Under the pieces are notes generated by a model, which ran no database searches, was not told the DNA's origin, and worked only from the letters and a program-made list of their open reading frames with translations. 53,644 nt of DNA from Bdellovibrio sp. (GTDB taxonomy: Bacteria > Bdellovibrionota > Bacteriovoracia > Bacteriovoracales > Bacteriovoracaceae), in assembly GCA_022729855.1 (NCBI GenBank), contig DZBG01000005.1, forward strand, positions 1 through 53,644. Reading direction: 5' to 3'. The position numbers and the translations under genes were made by a program. Positions 8,301-16,007 of the stretch are shown here, in pieces. Within the stretch, counting starts at the first letter, position 1, and every line of letters begins with the position of its first letter.

Positions 8301-10121
8301 ATGGCCAAATTACTGCTCTCAATTATTTATCTCTCAAGCACCCTGACTGCTATGGCGGCAGGGACAACAACTAGCACTGGCGAGATGTTATCGGATCGCC
8401 AACTTTCAAATAAATTCATCGCAACCATTCAAGAATCAAAAATTGAAAAGCAATTAACAGGGGCCAGTGAGTTTACGACTTGTCAGAAATTGACTCCGCT
8501 AAAATCCGGCGAAGACAACACGAAAAACATTGAAGCGATTCAGAAATGTTTTACAGACAAGCTTGAAGGCAAAAGCCCAAAACAGCTTGCCGAGCTTTCA
8601 GATAAGCTTGGTCTTCAAAGTTATGGGATCGTTCAAAGTAAGGCAGCAAAAGACATTACTAATTATTTATCAAAAAAAATTAATAAGGCCCTCACTGGTA
8701 CTGATCCTGATGAGAAAGATCTCAAAGCGATGATTGAGAGTTCAAAATTTAAAAATCATAATGTGATTGATCAGAAATTATTTTTCAAATTATATCAAAC
8801 TCAGCTAGGAAAGAATGTGTTGTTTGAGATTTCGAGATTTTGTTATAATGATTTAGGTAATACTACGACACGTACAGATCCTGCTACGACGTTTAAAGAT
8901 TATTGGAACAACGGAGTTTTTAGTAGCTTTGTTATGAACCTTAAAGCTGATGATTTAAAAAAGAATGAGAAAGCAATTCAGGGATTTATTATAGACGACA
9001 CAATAAAAATTTCAGATGAAGATACAGCTGCAAAATATAATGTAAAAGTGAATGCTGATGATGACAGTAAAGAGCAGTTAACAACAATAATTGGGAACTT
9101 CACATCTCTCGACCAACAATTTGCTGAGAATTTTTTCACCTTTTGCTCTAGAGTTATTAAACCAATGTGCACTATCTATCAAGACAACGTCTCGAAGGGT
9201 AGTAAGAGCTCCCTTGGCGCTAAGGCTTGTATCACTCAATCAAGACTCGAGCAGTATAGAAAATCAATCACCAAAACGGCAGAGTTTATTGAAAAACTAG
9301 ACAAGGATGCTGACCAAGATATGAGTTGGGCGATTGCCGGAATGAAAATCTACGATGGTAAGGGCGATAATAGTATTGATGCCATTACCTCAATTTCATC
9401 GACTGATATTCTGCAAGCACAAAGCAAAGAGTATAAGGCCAAAATCGAAAATTTTGATGCCAGTAAATGTGCTTCTTCTCCCGAATTAGCAGATTGTGAA
9501 GTTTTCTCTGATTCAAAACAAGATGAGTTTGAAATTGAAAATGTTAATTTAAAAATGTCCATCAGAGATGCCGCTGAGATTGCAAGAATTGAAGCCATGT
9601 TAAAAAACAATGATAAAAGTCTTGAGCAATATCTAAAAGACAATGGTTATGCAGATATTCTAGATGCCTATAAATTAAATCCCTCGGCTGATCTCGGGGC
9701 TCTTTTGAAAGATAAATTCAAAGCAAGAAAAGAGGCTTATCTTGAAGGTTTAAAATCCAAAGTGGGGTCATATCAAGTTGCTGATGGTGACGACGAAGCA
9801 AGCAAAAAATCTAAAGCAGAGAGCGCAATCAATAATATTAAGTCATCACAAACAGATCTTGCTCAGCTAGTCATGTTCAATAATATAATCTCTTCAAGCT
9901 TTGAATTGAAAAATACAAAGGGCGATTCACTAGGAAGAAATACTTCAGGGATTGATAGAGAGATTAAGGATGCCAAAGATTTAGATACACAGTATTTTAC
10001 AGATTTAAAAGGTGCTGGCACTGGTAGTCAGCCTCAAAACAATAACAACCAGAACAATTCAATCACTGGTCTTCAATTCTTAGATTCAATTCTTGGATTT
10101 GAGGATGAAAAACCTCAGTAA
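8301..10121 (+). CDS. large secreted alpha-helical protein, unknown function
   Basis: The 606-residue protein begins with a signal peptide (MAKLLLSIIYLSSTLTAMAAG). The mature part is hydrophilic, rich in Lys, Asp, Glu, Ser and Asn, and predicted mostly helical. A few Cys residues (TTCQKL, EAIQKCFT, RFCYND, TFCSRV, KPMCTIY, CASSPELADCE) could form periplasmic disulfides. The C-terminus carries a low-complexity linker, GSQPQNNNNQNNS, before a short hydrophobic tail LQFLDSILGF. No family is recognised. The gene ends one base before the convergent gene at 10123. The tail may be an anchoring or recognition peptide, but that is speculative. Confidence 0.75.
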   Translation: MAKLLLSIIYLSSTLTAMAAGTTTSTGEMLSDRQLSNKFIATIQESKIEKQLTGASEFTTCQKLTPLKSGEDNTKNIEAIQKCFTDKLEGKSPKQLAELSDKLGLQSYGIVQSKAAKDITNYLSKKINKALTGTDPDEKDLKAMIESSKFKNHNVIDQKLFFKLYQTQLGKNVLFEISRFCYNDLGNTTTRTDPATTFKDYWNNGVFSSFVMNLKADDLKKNEKAIQGFIIDDTIKISDEDTAAKYNVKVNADDDSKEQLTTIIGNFTSLDQQFAENFFTFCSRVIKPMCTIYQDNVSKGSKSSLGAKACITQSRLEQYRKSITKTAEFIEKLDKDADQDMSWAIAGMKIYDGKGDNSIDAITSISSTDILQAQSKEYKAKIENFDASKCASSPELADCEVFSDSKQDEFEIENVNLKMSIRDAAEIARIEAMLKNNDKSLEQYLKDNGYADILDAYKLNPSADLGALLKDKFKARKEAYLEGLKSKVGSYQVADGDDEASKKSKAESAINNIKSSQTDLAQLVMFNNIISSSFELKNTKGDSLGRNTSGIDREIKDAKDLDTQYFTDLKGAGTGSQPQNNNNQNNSITGLQFLDSILGFEDEKPQ

Positions 10122-10122
10122 A

Positions 10123-11421
10123 CTAGATTCCCTTCACCCAGATAAAAACTCTGTTCTTTCCAGCAGGATCATTGTTGTAGGCACGACTTTCAAAAATCGT
10201 AGACTCTCCAAGCTCAGAAACCTTAGTCATAAAGTCTTTGAGATTTTTTGATGGAACCACGAGGTTAAAATAAACCCCACCAGGAATCTCTTGTCCGGGC
10301 TTTACGTTATCAAGCTGTGAGGCTTCAAACTCAGTCATAAGAGGCATAATTTTATCTGTCATCACCTTGGGAGCAACTGAGGTCATAAGAATTCTATAAG
10401 CTTTGCGGTTTGTATTAACATAGGCATTATCCCTGTAACCACCCTTCTTCTGTTCTTCATACTCTGACTGCTCTTTTTCTGCATCACCAAAACTCTTTGG
10501 AATATCTTCAGCAGAACTTAAAACAACCACATCTGACTCTGGTTCAAAACGTGAATCTACTTTTTCCGAAAAAGTTTGAACAGCTTCAATTTTCTCTAAT
10601 TCTTCGAGCTCTTTATTACTAAGATCAATTTTATTTTGGGCCATGAGAGCTTCATCTCTGTAGCCCAAGGTTTTATCAAGCCAAAAAAAGTTTGATTCAT
10701 AGAGAGTAATTTTATTTACAAGATAGTTCTCATACCATTTATTGGCATTTTTAATCCCGTAAACAATAAGGCTCAAGGCCATCAAGAGCATTAACACTTC
10801 TTGGAAGAACCTAATCTTCTTTTTGAAGTTTAATTTTTTATTTACGTGATTTAAATCAAGAGTTAGCTGAGGAATATCTTTTTTTAGTTCTTTGATAAGT
10901 GGTGGCCAGTCTGGATAAAGAGTCACTTCGATATTGGCCAGAATCTCATCATCAAAAGTTCCGCGCTCAAGTGCCTTTCCCCCTAACTCAGGAAGAAGAT
11001 CAATAAATTTTAAAAAGATATTTTCTCGGCGAAGAATTGAAACCTGAAAACGATCGTTAATAAGATCTTCATTAAGAGGATAAGTCTTACTCAAAAATTC
11101 TCTTAAAATCGTTGAAACTTCACCTTCTGACTTACCAATTGAGAAGGCAATTTCTCTAATTGAGATTTCTTTTGTGATAAAAACATAACAAATAAGTTTG
11201 TGATAAAGCCAATCGAGCCATGAACTAAGGGGGCCAGATTTGGCAATTTTTTTAGCTAGCTGAAAACGGTGACCGATTTCAGTAAACTCCGCCCCTTCTC
11301 TAAACATCGCCTTCCAAAAAGCATGAAAAGAATCTGCATATCTACCTTCCCACGCAATGGTGTTCAGATCTAGATCCAGCCAATTTTTTAAACTTTCAAT
11401 ATCATTTTCAGTTAGGGTCAT
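10123..11421 (-). CDS. single-pass membrane protein with N-terminal HTH-like segment
   Basis: The 432-residue product has a soluble N-terminal half, a membrane helix near residues 208-226 (EVLMLLMALSLIVYGI) and an extracytoplasmic C-terminal half. The N-terminal half contains ISIREIAFSIGKSEGEVS, which reads like a helix-turn-helix of sigma region 4 type. The outer part includes VKPGQEIPGGVYFNLVVPSK and a C-terminal VFIWVKGI, suggesting a small folded domain after a charged linker. This layout is typical of membrane-tethered regulators such as anti-sigma factors or ToxR-like sensors, but no exact family is identified. The gene starts 3 bases after the thiolase stop, so the two are probably co-transcribed. 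Confidence 0.7.
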   Translation of the reverse strand: MTLTENDIESLKNWLDLDLNTIAWEGRYADSFHAFWKAMFREGAEFTEIGHRFQLAKKIAKSGPLSSWLDWLYHKLICYVFITKEISIREIAFSIGKSEGEVSTILREFLSKTYPLNEDLINDRFQVSILRRENIFLKFIDLLPELGGKALERGTFDDEILANIEVTLYPDWPPLIKELKKDIPQLTLDLNHVNKKLNFKKKIRFFQEVLMLLMALSLIVYGIKNANKWYENYLVNKITLYESNFFWLDKTLGYRDEALMAQNKIDLSNKELEELEKIEAVQTFSEKVDSRFEPESDVVVLSSAEDIPKSFGDAEKEQSEYEEQKKGGYRDNAYVNTNRKAYRILMTSVAPKVMTDKIMPLMTEFEASQLDNVKPGQEIPGGVYFNLVVPSKNLKDFMTKVSELGESTIFESRAYNNDPAGKNRVFIWVKGI

Positions 11422-11424
11422 AGC

Positions 11425-12603
11425 TTAAACACTCTTAAGTAATACTCCGATACCTTGTCCGCCACCAATACATGCTGAAGAAATCCCATAGGTACCTTTA
11501 GTATGTTTAAGCGCCCTTGCCAGTGTCATTGTAATCTTCAGTCCAGTGGCCCCTAGAGGATGCCCAAGTGCCACCGCCCCACCCCAGATATTCACTTTTT
11601 CAGGATTAAGATTCAAGGCCTTCATACAAGCAAGAATTTGAGCAGAGAAAGCTTCGTTAATTTCAAAAAGATCAATCTGATCTTGAGTTAGTTTATTTCT
11701 TTCAAGAAGTTTATTAATCACTGGTACTGGGCCAATACCCATCTCAAGTGGATTAACGCCGATAACAAATCCATCAACAATCTCTGCCATTGGTTTGAGA
11801 TTATATTTTTTAACTGCATCTTCTGAAGCAATAATGATGGCCGCTCCACCATCCACGATTCCAGAGGCCGACCCAGCTGTCACTACTCCTTCTTTTTTAA
11901 AAGTAGGACGTAGCCCATCCCAATCACTTCTCTTAGCATCTGTTCTCATATGCTGATCAACTGAAACTGTTTCTTTTTTTAGGATAACTGGAGCAATTTC
12001 ACCTTGAATCAAATTATCTGAATAGGCCTTTGATGCTTTTAAGTGTGACTGATATGAAAAATCATCAGAATCTGATTTTGTAATCTTATATTTTTCTGCA
12101 AGATTTTCTGCCGTAATACCCATCGGTGTTTGGGTACGCTCATCAGTTAAAGTATCTAGAAGCATATCTCTCGTTTTGAGAGATCCGTATTTTGTTCCAA
12201 AACGTGAACCATAAACTAAGTGCGGTGCCATCGACATATTTTCTGCCCCAGCGGCCAAAACCACATCCGCTTCACCTAATTTAATCAGACGAGATGCCTC
12301 AAGAATTGTATCAATACCTGAGCCACAAAGTCGGTTTGTAACTTTTGCAGGGATAGTTTCTGGACATCCTAAATTTAATCCAAGATGTCTTCCGCTATAA
12401 AATGTTTCTGGAGTGACTGGGAGAACATTGGCAAAAAGAACCTGATCAATGGCCTGTGCGTCTAGTTTAATGTCTGATAACAATGCCTTAGCAGCAATCG
12501 TGGCCAATTCTGTGGGGGGAAGATCTATGAGGCTTCCTCCAAATTTCCCAAAGGGTGTCCGGTATCCGCTTACTAAGTAAACCTTCTTCATTGATGAGAT
12601 CAT
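11425..12603 (-). CDS. acetyl-CoA C-acyltransferase (thiolase)
   Basis: The 392 residues cover the full thiolase fold. The nucleophilic Cys is in NRLCGSGIDTILEA (about residue 90). The second-half motifs are EINEAFSAQ, GGAVALGHPLGATG (His of the acid-base pair) and SACIGGGQGIGVL (second catalytic Cys). Thiolases either condense two acetyl-CoA or split 3-ketoacyl-CoA in fatty-acid oxidation; sequence alone does not decide between the AtoB/PhaA and FadA roles. No neighbouring beta-oxidation gene settles this. The ATG at 12603 follows AAGGCAGG. The downstream membrane regulator begins 3 bases after the stop. Confidence 0.93.
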   Translation of the reverse strand: MISSMKKVYLVSGYRTPFGKFGGSLIDLPPTELATIAAKALLSDIKLDAQAIDQVLFANVLPVTPETFYSGRHLGLNLGCPETIPAKVTNRLCGSGIDTILEASRLIKLGEADVVLAAGAENMSMAPHLVYGSRFGTKYGSLKTRDMLLDTLTDERTQTPMGITAENLAEKYKITKSDSDDFSYQSHLKASKAYSDNLIQGEIAPVILKKETVSVDQHMRTDAKRSDWDGLRPTFKKEGVVTAGSASGIVDGGAAIIIASEDAVKKYNLKPMAEIVDGFVIGVNPLEMGIGPVPVINKLLERNKLTQDQIDLFEINEAFSAQILACMKALNLNPEKVNIWGGAVALGHPLGATGLKITMTLARALKHTKGTYGISSACIGGGQGIGVLLKSV

Positions 12604-12691
12604 TTTGCCTGCCTTGTTGGCCCTACTATAAGTTAGGTATGATTTTTATGATGCCACGGAAGGCACGAGCTTGCATCAAAGGAATTGAGCA

Positions 12692-13117
12692 ATGTCAGAA
12701 ATCTCTTCAAACTCTAATAAGTTTCAGGCACAGGCCGAGAGTCTGAATAAAAAACAATCTTTTGAATTGAGAAAGATTCAGGACAAGCTTAAAGATGAGC
12801 TTACTAAAGTAACTGACAAAAATGAAAAAGTTATTGCTACTGTAAAAAAAGACTACGAAGTAGAAACAAATAAAGAAAGAGCTGAGGGCGAAATTAAACT
12901 TCAAAAGATTAGAACGTCTTATGAAAAACGCCTCACAGATGAGAATGAGCGATACGAAAGAATGCTTGATGAATTAAAACAAAATCAAGTCGCTAAAACT
13001 CAAGAATTAAAATACGGTCATGAAAAAGAGGTTGAGAGACAGGAAGTTTCTCACCGCGATTATCTAGATAGAGCTCGTGCTCGCTTTGAAGAAGAAAAAA
13101 GCAAATACGAGGTTTAG
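12692..13117 (+). CDS. small charged coiled-coil protein
   Basis: The 141-residue protein is made almost entirely of Lys, Glu, Asp, Arg and Gln with heptad-like spacing of Leu, Ile and Tyr, so it should be one long coiled coil. It has no signal peptide, Cys or catalytic motif. GGAATTGAG precedes the ATG at 12692. It is followed 49 bases later by the FliG-like gene on the same strand, and the two may form an operon. A structural or tethering role is possible; FliH-like or FliJ-like stalk proteins share this composition, but the composition alone is weak evidence. Confidence 0.7.
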   Translation: MSEISSNSNKFQAQAESLNKKQSFELRKIQDKLKDELTKVTDKNEKVIATVKKDYEVETNKERAEGEIKLQKIRTSYEKRLTDENERYERMLDELKQNQVAKTQELKYGHEKEVERQEVSHRDYLDRARARFEEEKSKYEV

Positions 13118-13166
13118 AGTAAGTTACAAACCTGCATTCATTGTCTAAATCCAGGAAGGAGCCACA

Positions 13167-13598
13167 ATGACCCAAAAAGCTAACGAAAATTCTATTTTCA
13201 TCAATGGTAAACAACAAGTGATCGAACTTGTTCAAAGAATGGATTCTGCTGATAAAGCAAAACTATTAAAAAATCTAAGAATGAGAAACCCTTCTCTTGC
13301 AAAAGAACTTACAGAAGCCTGTATTTCTTTTGAAGGACTTTGGGATCTTGATGAAGAAGGACTTAAAACTCTTTTCTCTCAAGTAAAGCCCGCCATTCTA
13401 GGTCTTGCTCTGAGTTTAACTCATGTAAGAAACCAAAGACGTGCACTCTCAGTTGTCTCTCGTCAGATGGCCCTTTCAGCTTTTGAAATTATGCAAAAAG
13501 ACTTAACGAGCAATCGTAATGAGTGTCTTAGAGCTCAACAAAAAATCGTTGAACTTGCTCTTAATATGCATCGTAACAAAATTCTTACATTTTACTGA
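13167..13598 (+). CDS. stand-alone FliG C-terminal-domain-like protein
   Basis: The 143-residue protein aligns by eye with the last third of FliG. KLLKNLRMRNPSLAKELTEA matches the family pattern KKILEELEEEDPELAEEIRK. FEGLWDLDEEGLKTLFSQV matches FEDLVLLDDRAIQRLLREV. LGLALS corresponds to LALALK. The ending AQQKIVELALNMHRNKI corresponds to AQQKIVEIARRLEEEGEI. The N-terminal and middle FliG domains (EHPQR motif) are absent, and the paired Asp of the motor helix becomes Asp-Glu. A strong GGAAGGAG site precedes the ATG. FliG C interacts with the stator and the switch protein FliM, so this could modulate the flagellar motor or serve another rotor-like assembly. It overlaps the 3' end of the convergent cNMP gene by 7 bases. 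Confidence 0.65.
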   Translation: MTQKANENSIFINGKQQVIELVQRMDSADKAKLLKNLRMRNPSLAKELTEACISFEGLWDLDEEGLKTLFSQVKPAILGLALSLTHVRNQRRALSVVSRQMALSAFEIMQKDLTSNRNECLRAQQKIVELALNMHRNKILTFY

Positions 13599-14026
13599 TT
13601 TAACATATTTTTTAATTCGACTTCAATCTCAGGTGTGAACTCTTCATCCGAAAGGATGAGGGGGCTCATCACCCTGTTCTCCGCAATCAATGCCGAAGTA
13701 CTGGCCAATCTCTGAACCATTAATTCTGAAAGCTGCTTAATCCAACTTGGTGATTTTTTGAAAGCATCTTTAAATTGAGACTTTGAAATTGATATCGTTT
13801 CTACGTGTCCTAAAGTAACGGCAGTGTATTGATAGGTCTTATCCTCTAACATTGCTGATTCACCTATAATATCTTCATCCCGGGCCATAAGAATCGGAAT
13901 CAAGCGATCCTTAGACATCTTTAAGCAAAGAACATTCCCACTTTTAATAAGAAGTAATTCTTTGGCAGCATCCCCTTCTTGAAAAAGTATTTTTTTCTGA
14001 AGAGTAAGAAGATCACTTCCTATCAT
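13592..14026 (-). CDS. cyclic nucleotide-binding domain protein (no effector domain)
   Basis: The 144 residues form a single CRP-type beta-roll. LLTLQKKILFQEGDAAKELL opens the domain, followed by LLIKSGNVLCLKM and the phosphate-binding-cassette region IIGESAMLEDKTYQYTAVT, which contains the characteristic GE pair and an aromatic/Thr ending. There is no helix-turn-helix after it. Lacking an effector, it may act by binding a partner in trans. It starts inside the end of the Ppx/GppA gene (14-base overlap), so translation of the two is probably coupled. Ligand (cAMP, cGMP or c-di-GMP) cannot be told from sequence, and an Arg usually seen in the cassette is not obvious. Confidence 0.8.
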   Translation of the reverse strand: MIGSDLLTLQKKILFQEGDAAKELLLIKSGNVLCLKMSKDRLIPILMARDEDIIGESAMLEDKTYQYTAVTLGHVETISISKSQFKDAFKKSPSWIKQLSELMVQRLASTSALIAENRVMSPLILSDEEFTPEIEVELKNMLNQ

Positions 14027-14948
14027 AAAGATATCCCTCTTTAATTTGTCCCTCTAGGATTGTTCCGTAACGAAGGCCATAGGTTGATACAACCACTTCT
14101 TTAACAAGTAAGCGGTGGAGTAAATGATATATTAAATGAAGGCCACCTTTGATGGCCGTAGCTCTTTTTTCAAGGAAAGGAAAATCTGCTAAAAATTGCT
14201 CCGGTGTCCAATTACAATAGCTCTTAAATAAAGCATCAATATTTTCAACAGTCATCTTTAGTCCGTGAACTTCATCTTCCGCGAACTCTTTATTTTTTAA
14301 ATGCATATTCCCAAGTGAAGTCATCGTCCCGGCCACACAATGAAGTGTGATCGTTTGAAAATGATCAAGGTCTTGTCTAAAGTCGAGAAGAACTTTTTGT
14401 AAGTTTTGGACAAACAAATCATTTTCGAGGGCCTCGGCTGCACGTACGGCACCTATAGGCATACTAATTGTTTCAAGAATTTTAAAAGTTTTAGCATTCA
14501 CTTTGATGAGTTCAGTTGAAGCTCCACCAACATCCATGATGACAACAATTTCTGACTCAAAACTTGTATTGAATAGAATACCTTTCGTTGAAAAATACGC
14601 TTCCGCCTCTGAGTTAATGATTTTAGGGGTTAGACCTGTTTGTTTTTCAACTTCAGCAAAAAAAGAAGGCGCATTCATGGCCACTCGTGCTGCTTCAGTT
14701 GCTGTCACTAGGACATCCTTTGGATTAACTCCATTTGAAGTACAATCGTTGGCGTAAGATTTTAAAACCTCAAGGGATTGCTCCATAGAAGAATCAGCAA
14801 ATGATTTATTGGCATCTAGTTTTTTACCTAGACCAGTGACTTCTGTACGTTTGAGAATTTCAGTAATTTGTCCTCCATTAACATCAGCAATTAATAGCAA
14901 AATACTATTAGAGCCAATATCAATTGAAGCACGACGTGAGCTGTACAT
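14013..14948 (-). CDS. Ppx/GppA-family phosphatase
   Basis: The 311-residue protein has the actin-like ATPase fold of exopolyphosphatase and pppGpp phosphohydrolase. The first phosphate loop is ASIDIGSNSILLLIADV, and the second, IVVIMDVGGASTELI, has the GGxSTE signature. It is of short form, lacking the C-terminal HD domain of E. coli Ppx (about 510 residues), like many GppA-type proteins. It hydrolyses polyphosphate or pppGpp. The start codon at 14948 directly follows the mtnA stop codon, and the cNMP-binding gene overlaps its 3' end. A possible link to (p)ppGpp metabolism is interesting given the RelA-like protein at 49964-51208. Confidence 0.88.
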   Translation of the reverse strand: MYSSRRASIDIGSNSILLLIADVNGGQITEILKRTEVTGLGKKLDANKSFADSSMEQSLEVLKSYANDCTSNGVNPKDVLVTATEAARVAMNAPSFFAEVEKQTGLTPKIINSEAEAYFSTKGILFNTSFESEIVVIMDVGGASTELIKVNAKTFKILETISMPIGAVRAAEALENDLFVQNLQKVLLDFRQDLDHFQTITLHCVAGTMTSLGNMHLKNKEFAEDEVHGLKMTVENIDALFKSYCNWTPEQFLADFPFLEKRATAIKGGLHLIYHLLHRLLVKEVVVSTYGLRYGTILEGQIKEGYLYDRK

Positions 14949-16007
14949 TTAAGCCTTTACCACTTCAAGAAGGTGGTTTTTATTTTCTGGTCTGATAATT
15001 CCATTCTCACAAATAATCCCTGTGATCATAGTATGGTCAGTCACATCAAAACTAGGGTTTTCAGTTTGAGCACCATAAGGACCTACTTGCTGTCCTCGAA
15101 AATGAGTTATCTCATCATCAGGACGCATTTCAATTTCTATATGTGTGCCATCAGGAAGGCTTGTATCAAATGAACTTAATGGGGCCACTACAAAGAATGG
15201 GATACCATAATGTTTGGCCACGATAGAAAGTGTAGAAGTTCCAATTTTATTGGCCGTATCACCATTTGCGACAATGCGATCTGCACCGACAAAGATAGCA
15301 TCCACTTTTTTATTTTTCATTAAGTATGAAGCGGCACCTTCTACAACTATTTTAAAAGGTATTTTCTCTTTAGTGAGCTCAAACGCCGTCAGGCGTGTTC
15401 CTTGAAGATAAGGTCGAGTTTCATCAACCCATACCTGCTCGACTTTCCCAAGCTTATTGTAATTTGAAATAACACCGAGAGCTGTTCCAATACAACCACA
15501 GGCCAAAAAGCCGGTATTACAATGGGTCATCAATCTTAATGGACGATCACCATAAATCTTTTTAAGTTCTTCGGCAGCATAATCGGCCATCTTTTGGTTT
15601 TTCTTCTCTAAAGAAGTGATTTGATCATGACCAAACTGAATAATACTTTTATAAATTTCTTCTTTAGATTTTTTTCCTTGAAGCATTGAATTTGCATAAT
15701 CAACAGCACGGTCAACTTCGTACATTAGGTTTACAGCTGTAGGACGAGAACTTTTTAAATATTCACCGGCCGCAATCAGCTCTTGTTTGACTAATGTATC
15801 TTGAGACTTAATCCACAATGCCAGACCATAGATTCCTGTAAACCCAATACAAGGAGCCCCTCTGACTACCATATCTTTAATCGCTGTGAAGGCATCTTCA
15901 ATTGTCTTTGCCGTAATAAAATCTTCTTTCACAGGAAGATAGCGTTGATCTAGAAGGATAAGATGATCTGCTTCCCAAACAATTGGACGATATTGTGCTA
16001 AACTCAT
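14949..16007 (-). CDS. mtnA: S-methyl-5-thioribose-1-phosphate isomerase
   Basis: The 352 residues match MtnA. The catalytic Cys is in MTHCNTGFLACGCIGTALG, and the catalytic Asp is in GADRIVANGDTANKIGT. An arginine-rich N-terminal RGAPCIGFTG loop is also present. It converts methylthioribose-1-phosphate to methylthioribulose-1-phosphate in the methionine salvage pathway. No other salvage gene lies nearby. The ATG at 16005-16007 overlaps the upstream AsmA-like stop codon as ATGA, and GAGGTCCCT supplies the ribosome site. Family members also include the related eIF2B-like ribose-1,5-bisphosphate isomerases, but the Cys/Asp pattern favours MtnA. Confidence 0.93.
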   Translation of the reverse strand: MSLAQYRPIVWEADHLILLDQRYLPVKEDFITAKTIEDAFTAIKDMVVRGAPCIGFTGIYGLALWIKSQDTLVKQELIAAGEYLKSSRPTAVNLMYEVDRAVDYANSMLQGKKSKEEIYKSIIQFGHDQITSLEKKNQKMADYAAEELKKIYGDRPLRLMTHCNTGFLACGCIGTALGVISNYNKLGKVEQVWVDETRPYLQGTRLTAFELTKEKIPFKIVVEGAASYLMKNKKVDAIFVGADRIVANGDTANKIGTSTLSIVAKHYGIPFFVVAPLSSFDTSLPDGTHIEIEMRPDDEITHFRGQQVGPYGAQTENPSFDVTDHTMITGIICENGIIRPENKNHLLEVVKA

